Assembly (NCBI GenBank): GCA_937135955.1
Contig: CAKZOB010000004.1
Coordinates: 1-64,000 of the forward strand
Length of the DNA: 64,000 nt
DNA from: an uncultured Anaerolineales bacterium
GTDB lineage: Bacteria > Chloroflexota > Anaerolineae > Aggregatilineales > Aggregatilineaceae
Direction: 5' to 3'
Shown: positions 27,064 to 34,786 of the stretch, piece by piece
Position numbering within the stretch: position 1 is the stretch's first letter
Layout of the letters: each line of letters starts with the position of its first letter
Made by a program: the position numbers and the translations under genes
The notes under the pieces: model-generated
The model's input: the letters and a program-made list of their open reading frames with translations, nothing else
What the model was told of the DNA's origin: nothing
Database searches by the model: none

Positions 27064-28029
27064 ATGTCAACACAGCACAGCAACGGAGCAGCCTATATCC
27101 GCTGCAAGAACGTGGTCAAGGCCTATACCGTCGGCGATCACGAAATCGTGGCCTTACGCGGGATTGACTTCACCATGCAGCGCGGTGAGATGGTGGCCAT
27201 TGTGGGGCCAAGTGGGGCGGGCAAAAGCTCGCTGCTCAACCTGTTGGGCGGCCTGGACACGCCAACTGCCGGCCAATTGAGCGTGGGCGGGCTGAATCTG
27301 CTCGAACTCAAGGGGCGCGCCCTGGCCGACTACCGGCTGCGACAGGTGGGGTTTGTGTGGCAGCAGGTGGAGCGCAATCTACTGCCGCACCGCTCGGCGC
27401 TGCGCAATGTGACCCTGCCGATGATGATGGCTGGCGTCGGCATAGGTGAGCGTACTCGTCGCGCGCGGGAACTGCTGGCCGCCGTAGGTATGAGCGAGCA
27501 CAGTCACAAACTCCCCGAACAGCTTTCCGGCGGGCAGCAACAGCGTGTGGCTATCGCCGTAGCGCTGGTCAATCGCCCTCAGGTGTTGCTGGCCGATGAA
27601 CCAACGGGCGCGCTCGACCGGGCCAGCGGTGAACAGGTGATGGCGTTGCTGGCTGATCTACGACGGCGCTACGGCCTGACCGTGTTGCTGGTGACGCACG
27701 ACATGGAAATGGCCGTGTACGCCGATCGCGTGTTAACGCTGCGCGACGGCGCGCTGGGGCAAGACCTCAGCCACGCGCTGGCGGATACGCCGCCCGCTCT
27801 CGACGAGGAGGGCCGCATCCGCCTGCCACCCCTGGTGCGTTCGCACCTGGATAGTGCGGCGCGCATTGCGGTCGAAATCCGGCCCGAAGGCGTGCTGCTG
27901 CGACCGGAGCAGGAAAGCGAAGACGACACCGAAGCGCTGTTGCAGACTATGCTGCCGCGCTCTGCACCCAGAAAACGCTGGTGGCCCTTCCGGCGCAACG
28001 GTCGCGCGGCGCAGGAGGAGCGACTATGA
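27064..28029 (+). CDS. ABC transporter ATPase with C-terminal extension
   Basis: A 321-residue ATPase of the MacB/LolD class: Walker A GPSGAGKS (about 48-55), Q-loop VWQQVERN, signature LSGGQQQR, Walker B VLLADEPTG and the H-loop VTHDME. The last 85 residues or so (LDEEGRIRLPPL..., basic tail KRWWPFRRNGR) are an extension beyond the normal domain and may bind the partner or the membrane. It starts 27 nt after the adaptor gene and overlaps the next ATPase by 4 nt. Confidence 0.92.
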   Translation: MSTQHSNGAAYIRCKNVVKAYTVGDHEIVALRGIDFTMQRGEMVAIVGPSGAGKSSLLNLLGGLDTPTAGQLSVGGLNLLELKGRALADYRLRQVGFVWQQVERNLLPHRSALRNVTLPMMMAGVGIGERTRRARELLAAVGMSEHSHKLPEQLSGGQQQRVAIAVALVNRPQVLLADEPTGALDRASGEQVMALLADLRRRYGLTVLLVTHDMEMAVYADRVLTLRDGALGQDLSHALADTPPALDEEGRIRLPPLVRSHLDSAARIAVEIRPEGVLLRPEQESEDDTEALLQTMLPRSAPRKRWWPFRRNGRAAQEERL

Positions 28030-28751
28030 ACGAGACGCTGGCGGTACAGGTGCGTGGAGTAGAACGTCGCTTTGGCGACCTGCAAGTGTTGCGCGGCGTA
28101 GACCTGGACGTGCGCCAGGGCGAACTGGTAGCCCTCTTTGGGCCGTCGGGCAGCGGCAAAACGACCCTGCTGAACCTGATCGGGGCGCTGGACTGGCCGG
28201 ATGCCGGCGAGATCGTCGTGCTGGGGCGGGATATTCTCCGGCTCGGCGAGCGAGGCCGCGCGCAGTTGCGCCGCACGCAGATCGGTTTCGTGTTTCAGGG
28301 AACGTCGCTACTACCCACTTATTCGGCGCTGGAGAATATTGACCTGGCGCTGCGCCTGCCTGGCCTGGGGTACTTCGAGCGGCGCAGACGGGCCAAAGCG
28401 ACCCTGGCGGCGCTGGGGTTGAGCGCGTGGGCCAACCATATGCCGGAAGAACTGAGCGGCGGGCAGCGTCAACGCATTGCCATCGCCCGCGCGCTGGCTT
28501 TGCAGCCCCGCCTGATCCTGGCCGATGAGCCGACCAGTGGGATAGATGCTGCTGCGGTTCGCCGCATCCTGACACTCTTTCGGGGCGTGGCTGAGGCGCA
28601 GGGCACCGCTTTTCTCATCGTGAGCCACGATCCGTTGGTCGCGGACTACGTGGACACACTCTATGACCTGGTGGACGGCAAAGTTGTCCGACGCCAACCT
28701 GATCTTGAGAATGACACACGCGAACGGAGGGATAAAGCATGGGTCGGTTAG
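28026..28751 (+). CDS. ABC transporter ATPase, second subunit
   Basis: A 241-residue ATPase with Walker A GPSGSGKT, Q-loop FVFQGTSLLP, signature LSGGQRQR, Walker B LILADEPTS and H-loop VSHDP. It is of standard LolD/MacB length. The start (ATGA overlap with the previous stop) makes a coupled pair of different ATPases for one double permease, which suggests a heterodimer. The following gene starts 13 nt inside its 3' end. Confidence 0.92.
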   Translation: MNETLAVQVRGVERRFGDLQVLRGVDLDVRQGELVALFGPSGSGKTTLLNLIGALDWPDAGEIVVLGRDILRLGERGRAQLRRTQIGFVFQGTSLLPTYSALENIDLALRLPGLGYFERRRRAKATLAALGLSAWANHMPEELSGGQRQRIAIARALALQPRLILADEPTSGIDAAAVRRILTLFRGVAEAQGTAFLIVSHDPLVADYVDTLYDLVDGKVVRRQPDLENDTRERRDKAWVG

Positions 28752-29656
28752 TGGCAAAGTTGAGCATGATGGGGCTGTTGGTGGTTGTCTCGGCTCTGGC
28801 GGGCGCGTTGTTCTCGATGTTCAGCGAGGCGGGCACGCAGGATGCGCCCTCCGCACAGGCCGGGCAGGTGGTCATCGAGGCCCCGCCCACTTTTATTCGT
28901 TCGTCCAATATGAGCGCTATTCTGGCCACGGTGACGCCGCAGCCTTCACCGACCAACACGCTGTTGCCGCCGCCGACATTCGAGCCGCCGACCGCTACCC
29001 CTACGCCTTCGCCGGTGCCCAGTGTCACCCCAACGCCCACCTTTGTTGTGAACGTCGAAATTCCCGGCCTGCATGGGGCAGAGACCCCCACGCCAACCTC
29101 GACACCAGGATGCACTCCGCGCCAGGACTGGCACCTGACTTATACGGTACAATTCGACGATACGCTCAGCGCCATCGCCGCACGCTATGGGACATGGGTG
29201 GACGAACTGGCCGCGGCCAACTGCATCACCGACAAAGACCTGATCGTGGTGGGACAGGTGTTGCGCGTGCCCGGCGACGCTCACCCTGAGCAGCCAGAGG
29301 TGGAATGCGTGCCCTGGGAGGTGCTGACGCCTTTCAACGGATCGGTGACGGTGCCCGCCGACGGGACGATCACCTTCAACTGGCGCGGTCCGCTGGCTCC
29401 CATCAACCTGATCCGTATCTACCGTCCCGATGGCTCGGTGTACGAGCGGGTGATCGAGTTGCGGCAGAATGAGACGATTGACCTGAATACCTATCTGCCG
29501 CAGGAGGGATTCTACACCTGGTATGTCTATCCACTGGGGCGCGATTTTCAGCAGATCGAATGCCTGGAAGGCGGCCCGTGGACGTTCTACAAGCCGGAAT
29601 CATCGCCTGTGACTTCGTCCTCTGGCAGTTCGTCTACGGGGACGAAGCCGGGGTAA
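28739..29656 (+). CDS. Membrane-anchored LysM protein
   Basis: A 305-residue protein with an N-terminal membrane helix (MMGLLVVVSALAGALFSMF), a long Thr/Pro/Ser linker (about 60-125), a LysM domain (about 130-178, TYTVQFDDTLSAIAARYGTWVDELAAAN) and a C-terminal beta domain (about 195-285, ITFNWRGPLAPINLIRIYRPDGS). LysM binds N-acetylglucosamine polymers such as peptidoglycan, so the protein probably senses or anchors to the cell wall. The tail is Ser/Gly-rich. It sits between the ATPases and the sensor kinase. Confidence 0.88.
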   Translation: MGRLVAKLSMMGLLVVVSALAGALFSMFSEAGTQDAPSAQAGQVVIEAPPTFIRSSNMSAILATVTPQPSPTNTLLPPPTFEPPTATPTPSPVPSVTPTPTFVVNVEIPGLHGAETPTPTSTPGCTPRQDWHLTYTVQFDDTLSAIAARYGTWVDELAAANCITDKDLIVVGQVLRVPGDAHPEQPEVECVPWEVLTPFNGSVTVPADGTITFNWRGPLAPINLIRIYRPDGSVYERVIELRQNETIDLNTYLPQEGFYTWYVYPLGRDFQQIECLEGGPWTFYKPESSPVTSSSGSSSTGTKPG

Positions 29657-29679
29657 CGACACCGGCAAGCGAGGGGACT

Positions 29680-31278
29680 ATGCCAGTTCAGCACTTTCTG
29701 CCCGACCGGCGTTCGATCCGCTGGTGGTTACCGCTCAGCTATGCGGCGATCGCCCTGTTGGCTGCTGCGGCGCTGGGAGGACTGCTGTTGTTCACCCTGC
29801 GCCAACACTACAACGAGATGGAACGCCGTTACCTGGAAGTCAGCGCGGAGGCTATCGCGCACAGTGCCGAGCGTTTGTTTCTCGACCGCCAGATATTGCC
29901 AGAGGAAGTGTTCCAGTCCTCGGCCAACATCTACAGCTTTCTGGTGAAGTCGCGCGTGCGGCTGCTGGATGTCGAGCAGCGGGTTGTGGCCGATTCCGGT
30001 AGCGTCTTGCAGCAGAGCACGCTCAGCGTGGATGTGCGCAAGCCACTATGGACATTGCAAGAGCCTGCAGGCACGCCGCCCGCCGCCTACGAGACGTTCC
30101 TGAGTGTTCGGCAACAGGAACCTGCTCCGCCCCCTGAAGACGAGAACTCGCCGCGCTACCCCATTCCGGTGCCACGTCGGCTGGATAATCCCGGTTGGAT
30201 GGGGGGGATCGTCACTTCGGATTCGCACACCGACCTCAGCCTCACCGTGCCTCTGTTCGACCGCGAGGGGACGCTGTTGGGATATGTCGAGCTATCCGAA
30301 AGCCCGGCCTTTGGTCGCGATATCATCACCGACGTGGCCGAAAAGGCTGTGCTGGCGGGCGCGATCGCGGTGCTGCTGGCTGCGTCGGCGGGCTGGATGG
30401 TCAGCCGACGGATCACACAGCCGGTGTTGGCCCTGGCTCAGGTCACTCGCCGCATGGCCGAAGGAGACCTGACCGCTCGCACGAACCTGCAGCGGCGCGA
30501 CGAATTGGGACTGCTGGCGCGGACGTTCAACACGATGGCCGAGCGCATTGAGGACACAGTACTCACGCTCAGACGTTTCGTGGCGGATGCGGCGCATGAG
30601 ATCAACACGCCGATCACCGCGCTGCGTACCAACCTGGAACTGGCCGCTGGCGGTGCGCTATCCGCTGAGGGGCTGGCCGATCTGGAGCGCGCCCAGGTCG
30701 AACTGACGCGGCTGGAGACGCTCACACAGAGCCTGCTGACCCTTTCGCGCCTGGAAGCGCACGGAGTCGAGCGTATCCGCACACCTGTTGACCTGAGCGC
30801 GCTGATCCGCCAGGTGGTTGAGAATTTCGCGTCGCGGGTGGAGCAGACCGGTATTACCCTGACGCTCGCCCTGCCCGCTGAGGCACCTGTTGTCCAGGGC
30901 GATGAGGAGCAACTCGCCCGCGTGCTGAGCAACTTGCTGGACAATGCGCTCAAATTCACACCCGCTGGTGGAACGGTGACAGTCTCTCTGCAGAGCGTGG
31001 CTGACAGGGTTCAGGTAAGTGTGACGGACACCGGCATTGGCATTCCTGCCGAAGACCTGCCGCGCCTGTTCAGCCGCTTTCATCGGGGGCGCAACGCCGC
31101 GGCCTTTCCCGGCAACGGGCTGGGGCTGGTGATCGCCAAAGCGATCGTGGAAGATCACGGCGGACAGATCGCGCTGAGCAGCTCTGCCGCTGGGACAAGC
31201 GTGGTTTTCTCCTGCCACAGGAGGGGCGATAGGAGGCAGGGCCATGACGGTTTACCAGATTCTCTTGATCGAAGATGA
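29680..31278 (+). CDS. HAMP-domain sensor histidine kinase
   Basis: About 532 residues from the ATG at 29680 behind GAGGGGAC. Helix 1 at about 15-38, an extracytoplasmic sensor domain (about 40-225), helix 2 (about 226-245), HAMP (to about 300), HisKA with phospho-acceptor H306 in DAAHEINTPI, then the ATPase domain with N-box LSNLLDNALKF, G1 DTGIGIP and G2 GNGLGLVIAK. The 3' end overlaps the regulator gene by 35 nt. It is probably the sensor for the whole operon. Confidence 0.95.
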   Translation: MPVQHFLPDRRSIRWWLPLSYAAIALLAAAALGGLLLFTLRQHYNEMERRYLEVSAEAIAHSAERLFLDRQILPEEVFQSSANIYSFLVKSRVRLLDVEQRVVADSGSVLQQSTLSVDVRKPLWTLQEPAGTPPAAYETFLSVRQQEPAPPPEDENSPRYPIPVPRRLDNPGWMGGIVTSDSHTDLSLTVPLFDREGTLLGYVELSESPAFGRDIITDVAEKAVLAGAIAVLLAASAGWMVSRRITQPVLALAQVTRRMAEGDLTARTNLQRRDELGLLARTFNTMAERIEDTVLTLRRFVADAAHEINTPITALRTNLELAAGGALSAEGLADLERAQVELTRLETLTQSLLTLSRLEAHGVERIRTPVDLSALIRQVVENFASRVEQTGITLTLALPAEAPVVQGDEEQLARVLSNLLDNALKFTPAGGTVTVSLQSVADRVQVSVTDTGIGIPAEDLPRLFSRFHRGRNAAAFPGNGLGLVIAKAIVEDHGGQIALSSSAAGTSVVFSCHRRGDRRQGHDGLPDSLDRR

Positions 31279-31939
31279 TCCGGGCATCGCGGGCAGTCTG
31301 CGCACAGCTCTGACGCGCGAAGGCTATAAGGTGCATTGGGAAGCACAGGGGCAGGGTGGGGTGGCTTATGCCCGCGAGCATTCGCCGCATCTGATCATCC
31401 TGGATGTGCGCCTGCCAGACGGGTCTGGATTCGACTTCTGCCGTCAGATGCGTCAGATGGGTATCCGGCAGCCAGTGATCATGCTGACCGTGCAGGCGGA
31501 AGAGACCGACAAGGTGCTGGGACTGGAAATGGGCGCGGACGACTATCTCACCAAGCCCTTCAGCCTGCGCGAGTTGTTCTCGCGCGTGCGGGCGCAGTTG
31601 CGCCGCGCCTATGGCGAACTGGCCCTGGGCAACAGCGACGTGCTCTACGCGGGCGACCTGGTCATTGACCGGCTGCGCGGCAATGTCCTGCGCGGCAACC
31701 AGGTGATCAACGTGACCCCTACGGAATTGCGCCTGCTCACCTACCTGGCCCAGCACCCCAATCAGGCGCTCAGCCGGGGACAGATTCTCGACGCCGTGTG
31801 GGGCTACGACGACACGCCGGAGACCGAACAGGTGGTGACGGTCAATATTCGCCGCCTGCGCGAGAAGATCGAACCCGACCCCAGCCATCCGACGCTGTTG
31901 CTCACCGTGCCGGGCATTGGCTACAAACTGGTCAGTTGA
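31244..31939 (+). CDS. OmpR/PhoB-family response regulator
   Basis: A 231-residue regulator: receiver domain with the acidic pocket DD at 11-12, phospho-acceptor D54 and the Lys in DDYLTKPFS, then a winged-helix DNA-binding domain (about 135-230, VTPTELRLLTYLAQHPNQ, VTVNIRRLREKIEP). It is the last gene of the operon and the partner of the kinase it overlaps. The GTAA boxes at 19373 and 20027 have the direct-repeat form expected for its target, so the operon is probably autoregulated. Confidence 0.95.
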   Translation: MTVYQILLIEDDPGIAGSLRTALTREGYKVHWEAQGQGGVAYAREHSPHLIILDVRLPDGSGFDFCRQMRQMGIRQPVIMLTVQAEETDKVLGLEMGADDYLTKPFSLRELFSRVRAQLRRAYGELALGNSDVLYAGDLVIDRLRGNVLRGNQVINVTPTELRLLTYLAQHPNQALSRGQILDAVWGYDDTPETEQVVTVNIRRLREKIEPDPSHPTLLLTVPGIGYKLVS

Positions 31940-31984
31940 CGGGCTGACCGCCCTGGCCGGGAAGGTGGCACTGCGCGTGTCTTT

Positions 31985-32012
31985 TTGACCGCTGCCCGGC
32001 TGATGATATACA
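31985..32012 (+). promoter_or_regulatory. Candidate promoter for the glycosidase-like lipoprotein
   Basis: TTGACC (31985-31990), 16-bp spacer, TATACA (32007-32012); 10 bp before the start codon, so the transcript would be nearly leaderless. Confidence 0.5.
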
Positions 32013-32021
32013 CTTTTCCCC

Positions 32022-33440
32022 ATGATCACCTATACTAGATTCAAACTTTGGTGGCTGCTGCCGATTCTGGGCAGCGCTCTGTTGCTGACAGCCTGTGGCG
32101 AGCAACACACGATCGCGGTCTACGTGACGCCGACGCCGGTTGTGCTGCCGTCTCCCTCGGCTACGCCGTCGCCGATGCGTGTTGCGCAGCAGCCCACGTT
32201 GGACCCCAACATCACGCCCCTGCCCACGCCCCCGCCCCCTCCGCCCGGCGTCACCTTCGGGCCGATCACCGGGCCGAGTTACACGCCCGAACCGCTGCAT
32301 ACGGCCTTGCCGCCGACGGTGAGCGTGCAGCCGTGTCGAGTGAGAGTGACGGCAGAGAGCGCCAGCCTGTATACTGCGCCCGATCTGAACGCGCCGGTGA
32401 CCCGGCTGGCGACGTATTGGGAACTGCTGGCCGTTTCACAGGTCACCGTAGACGCCACAGGCAACACCTGGGTGAGCACGCCGGACGGCTGGTTGCCGCT
32501 GAGCGCGAGCGGGCAGACCTTCGCTGACCTGGCCGATCTGCGAGCGTGCGAAATTCTGCGCGGCACGACGCCCAACACCACCCTGCTGGGCCTGCACGTC
32601 CTCAACGAGCGCAGTCACGATGAGGTGCTGGCCTTTGTGCGGCGCATGGCAGAAGCGGGCTTCCCCGTGGGGACGCTCAAGGGGCTGAATGGAGCGGAGC
32701 GCACCCTCAGCGAAGCCAAGGCGATCTCGCCGCAGACGGTGATCGTCTATCGCTCGCTACTCACGTCGGAAGGAATGCGCGACTGCCCGACGGAGTACGG
32801 CCAGGAGGCCGATCCAGCGGCGACGGCGAAGCGCTGGCTGGATAGCCTGAAGCCCTATTGGGATCAGGTCAATGCCGACTACTACGAACTGATGAACGAA
32901 TGCGCCGTCCCGCTACGCTGGATTGCGCAGTTCTCGATCGAGGCGATGAAGATCGCCAACGAGCAGGGCCGCTGTCTGTTGCTGTTCTCTTTCCCCGGCG
33001 GCAACCCGGATATGCAGACCTTCAACGATCTGTTGCCGGCGTATCAGTACGCTGCTGAGCATCCCTGCGCACCGGGCCGCACGCACGGGATCGCCCTGCA
33101 CGCTTACAGTCTGCAAGACGACGTGCTGACGTCGGAGTCGGATGTGTGGATCGCGCTGCGCCATCGTGTCCTGCGCGAGCGGTTGTTGCTCACCCTGCCG
33201 GAAGCTGCTGACCTGCCAGTCTACATCACCGAGATGGGCATTGGCGGGGGGACGATCATGCCGGCCTGCGAGATGATCATCCGCGATGCTCTGCAGTACA
33301 CCTATCAACTGGAAGAAGACCCCTATGTGAAGGGGTTTCATCTGTGGAACGTCGGCTCCGGCGCGCAGTGGTACGACATTACCCCCTGCCTGCCCGACCT
33401 GGCCGACGCGCTGATCCGCTACTACACTTTCAGGCCCTGA
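32022..33440 (+). CDS. Glycosidase-like (beta/alpha)8 lipoprotein with SH3-like domain
   Basis: A 472-residue lipoprotein (lipobox LLTAC, Cys about 25) with a Pro/Thr linker to about residue 95, an SH3-like module (about 100-175, RVRVTAESASLYTAPDLNAPVTRLATYWELL) and a C-terminal TIM-barrel region. LMNEC places E293 after Asn, and ITEMG places E404, in the pattern of the acid/base and nucleophile of clan GH-A glycosidases. The family is not one I can name. It probably acts on a glycan at the cell surface, perhaps held by the SH3 module. Confidence 0.7.
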   Translation: MITYTRFKLWWLLPILGSALLLTACGEQHTIAVYVTPTPVVLPSPSATPSPMRVAQQPTLDPNITPLPTPPPPPPGVTFGPITGPSYTPEPLHTALPPTVSVQPCRVRVTAESASLYTAPDLNAPVTRLATYWELLAVSQVTVDATGNTWVSTPDGWLPLSASGQTFADLADLRACEILRGTTPNTTLLGLHVLNERSHDEVLAFVRRMAEAGFPVGTLKGLNGAERTLSEAKAISPQTVIVYRSLLTSEGMRDCPTEYGQEADPAATAKRWLDSLKPYWDQVNADYYELMNECAVPLRWIAQFSIEAMKIANEQGRCLLLFSFPGGNPDMQTFNDLLPAYQYAAEHPCAPGRTHGIALHAYSLQDDVLTSESDVWIALRHRVLRERLLLTLPEAADLPVYITEMGIGGGTIMPACEMIIRDALQYTYQLEEDPYVKGFHLWNVGSGAQWYDITPCLPDLADALIRYYTFRP

Positions 33441-33471
33441 CCCGGCAGATATCTGTTGCTGGATTGCTGTT

Positions 33472-33518
33472 GTGCTGCGCAGCACGGGCGTGACCGCTGT
33501 CATCGGGGTCACGCCCGT
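33472..33518. terminator. Two adjacent palindromes
   Basis: GTGCTGCGCAGCAC (33472-33485) is followed directly by a 12-bp stem (ACGGGCGTGACC, 33484-33495, mirrored at 33507-33518). The T content after it is modest. It probably ends the upstream gene; a TATAAT at 33525-33530 follows for the next gene. Confidence 0.55.
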
Positions 33519-33583
33519 TGTGTGTATAATCTGCGCAACGTCAACTCGCTCTGACTTCGCCGCTTTCGACTGCTGCTCTGATC

Positions 33584-34786
33584 ATGCCCATTCGCGTCAC
33601 CGACCCCCTCACCGGCGATACGATCACCGCCAGCCTGACCGGCAGCGCGCTGGTCATCTCGCCGCGTTTTGGCGAAAGCTACAGCTTTGACCGCGCCGCC
33701 CGTCTGCTGGCCCTCTTCCGCGATGGGCGCAGCTATCAGCGGACGCTCGATCACCGTGTGCTGGGACGCCTGAGCGGACGCAACGGCCCGCGCCGCCGCG
33801 AGTTGCCGCCGGAGGAGGCGCTGACGTTGCTGGAGCGCTCCTTCGCCTCGCTGGAGGCGCTGCGGGCTGCTCTGCCGCGGCTATCGCTGTCCGCCGGTGA
33901 CTTTCGCCTGCTGGCCGATGCGCTGGACAGGGTGCTTGCCTTCGGGCCGGAGCGTCTGGCTGCCGATGGAGCGACCTTCCGGCGGCTTTACAAACCCGTC
34001 AGCATCCTGCCGCCCGACCAGTATCTGGCGCTGGTGTTGCAGGCGACGCAGGGCTGCTCGTGGAATCGCTGCACCTTCTGCGGGCTGTACCGCGACCGGG
34101 CGTTTCGCGCCCTCAGCGCCGACGACTTCCGGGCGCACTGTGCGGCGGTGCGCGACTTCTTCGGCGAGGGGATCACTCTGCGGCGCGGTATCTTCCTGGC
34201 GGACGCCAACGCGCTGGTACTCTCTATGGAGCGGCTGCGGGCAATCTTCGCCATTGCGCAGGAATTCTTCCGTCTGCCCCAAGGCCCGCGCCCGATCTTC
34301 TCCTTTGTCAGCGCCTTCGACGTGGGGCGCAAAAGCGCCGCTGAGTGGGCCGAACTGCACGAATTGGGTCTGCAACGCGCTTACCTGGGCCTGGAAACCG
34401 GCGACGATGCCCTGTTGCGTTTCCTCAACAAGCCGGGCACCGTCGCCGACGCCATCGAGGCGGTGCACGCGCTACGGGCGGGCGGTGTGGCGGTGGGGGT
34501 GATCCTCATGGCGGGCATTGGTGGCGATCGCTATGCCGAGGCGCACGTCGCCGGGTCGGTGGCGGCGGTAGAGGCGATGGCGCTTGGCCCAGGCGACCAG
34601 GTGTATCTATCTACGTATGTCTCCGCGCCGGGCACAGAATACGATGCCTTGGCTGCCGCCGCAGGCATCCGCCCGTTGAGCGCCGCCGAGATGGAAGCGC
34701 AGCGCCAGGAATTGCAGGCCCGCCTGCGCGCCGTCGCGCCTCAGACCATCGTCGCGCCCTATCACGTGGACGGTTTCGCGCTCTGA
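33584..34786 (+). CDS. Radical SAM protein
   Basis: A 400-residue protein. The iron-sulfur motif is C158-x4-C163-x2-C166 (GCSWNRCTFC), a spacing that differs from the canonical C-x3-C-x2-C but is known in some radical SAM families. The barrel continues with YLGLETGDDALL and GVILMAGIGGDRYAEAH. The first 120 residues are a separate helical region. It probably uses SAM to start a radical reaction; the substrate is unknown and neighbours give no hint. Its 3' end overlaps the convergent GH42 gene by 25 nt. Confidence 0.88.
   Translation: MPIRVTDPLTGDTITASLTGSALVISPRFGESYSFDRAARLLALFRDGRSYQRTLDHRVLGRLSGRNGPRRRELPPEEALTLLERSFASLEALRAALPRLSLSAGDFRLLADALDRVLAFGPERLAADGATFRRLYKPVSILPPDQYLALVLQATQGCSWNRCTFCGLYRDRAFRALSADDFRAHCAAVRDFFGEGITLRRGIFLADANALVLSMERLRAIFAIAQEFFRLPQGPRPIFSFVSAFDVGRKSAAEWAELHELGLQRAYLGLETGDDALLRFLNKPGTVADAIEAVHALRAGGVAVGVILMAGIGGDRYAEAHVAGSVAAVEAMALGPGDQVYLSTYVSAPGTEYDALAAAAGIRPLSAAEMEAQRQELQARLRAVAPQTIVAPYHVDGFAL

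Noticed and set aside
33502-33530. Full sigma-70 promoter for the radical SAM gene
   Set aside because: Only TATAAT at 33525-33530 is convincing; the -35 position reads ATCGGG and lies in the upstream hairpin.
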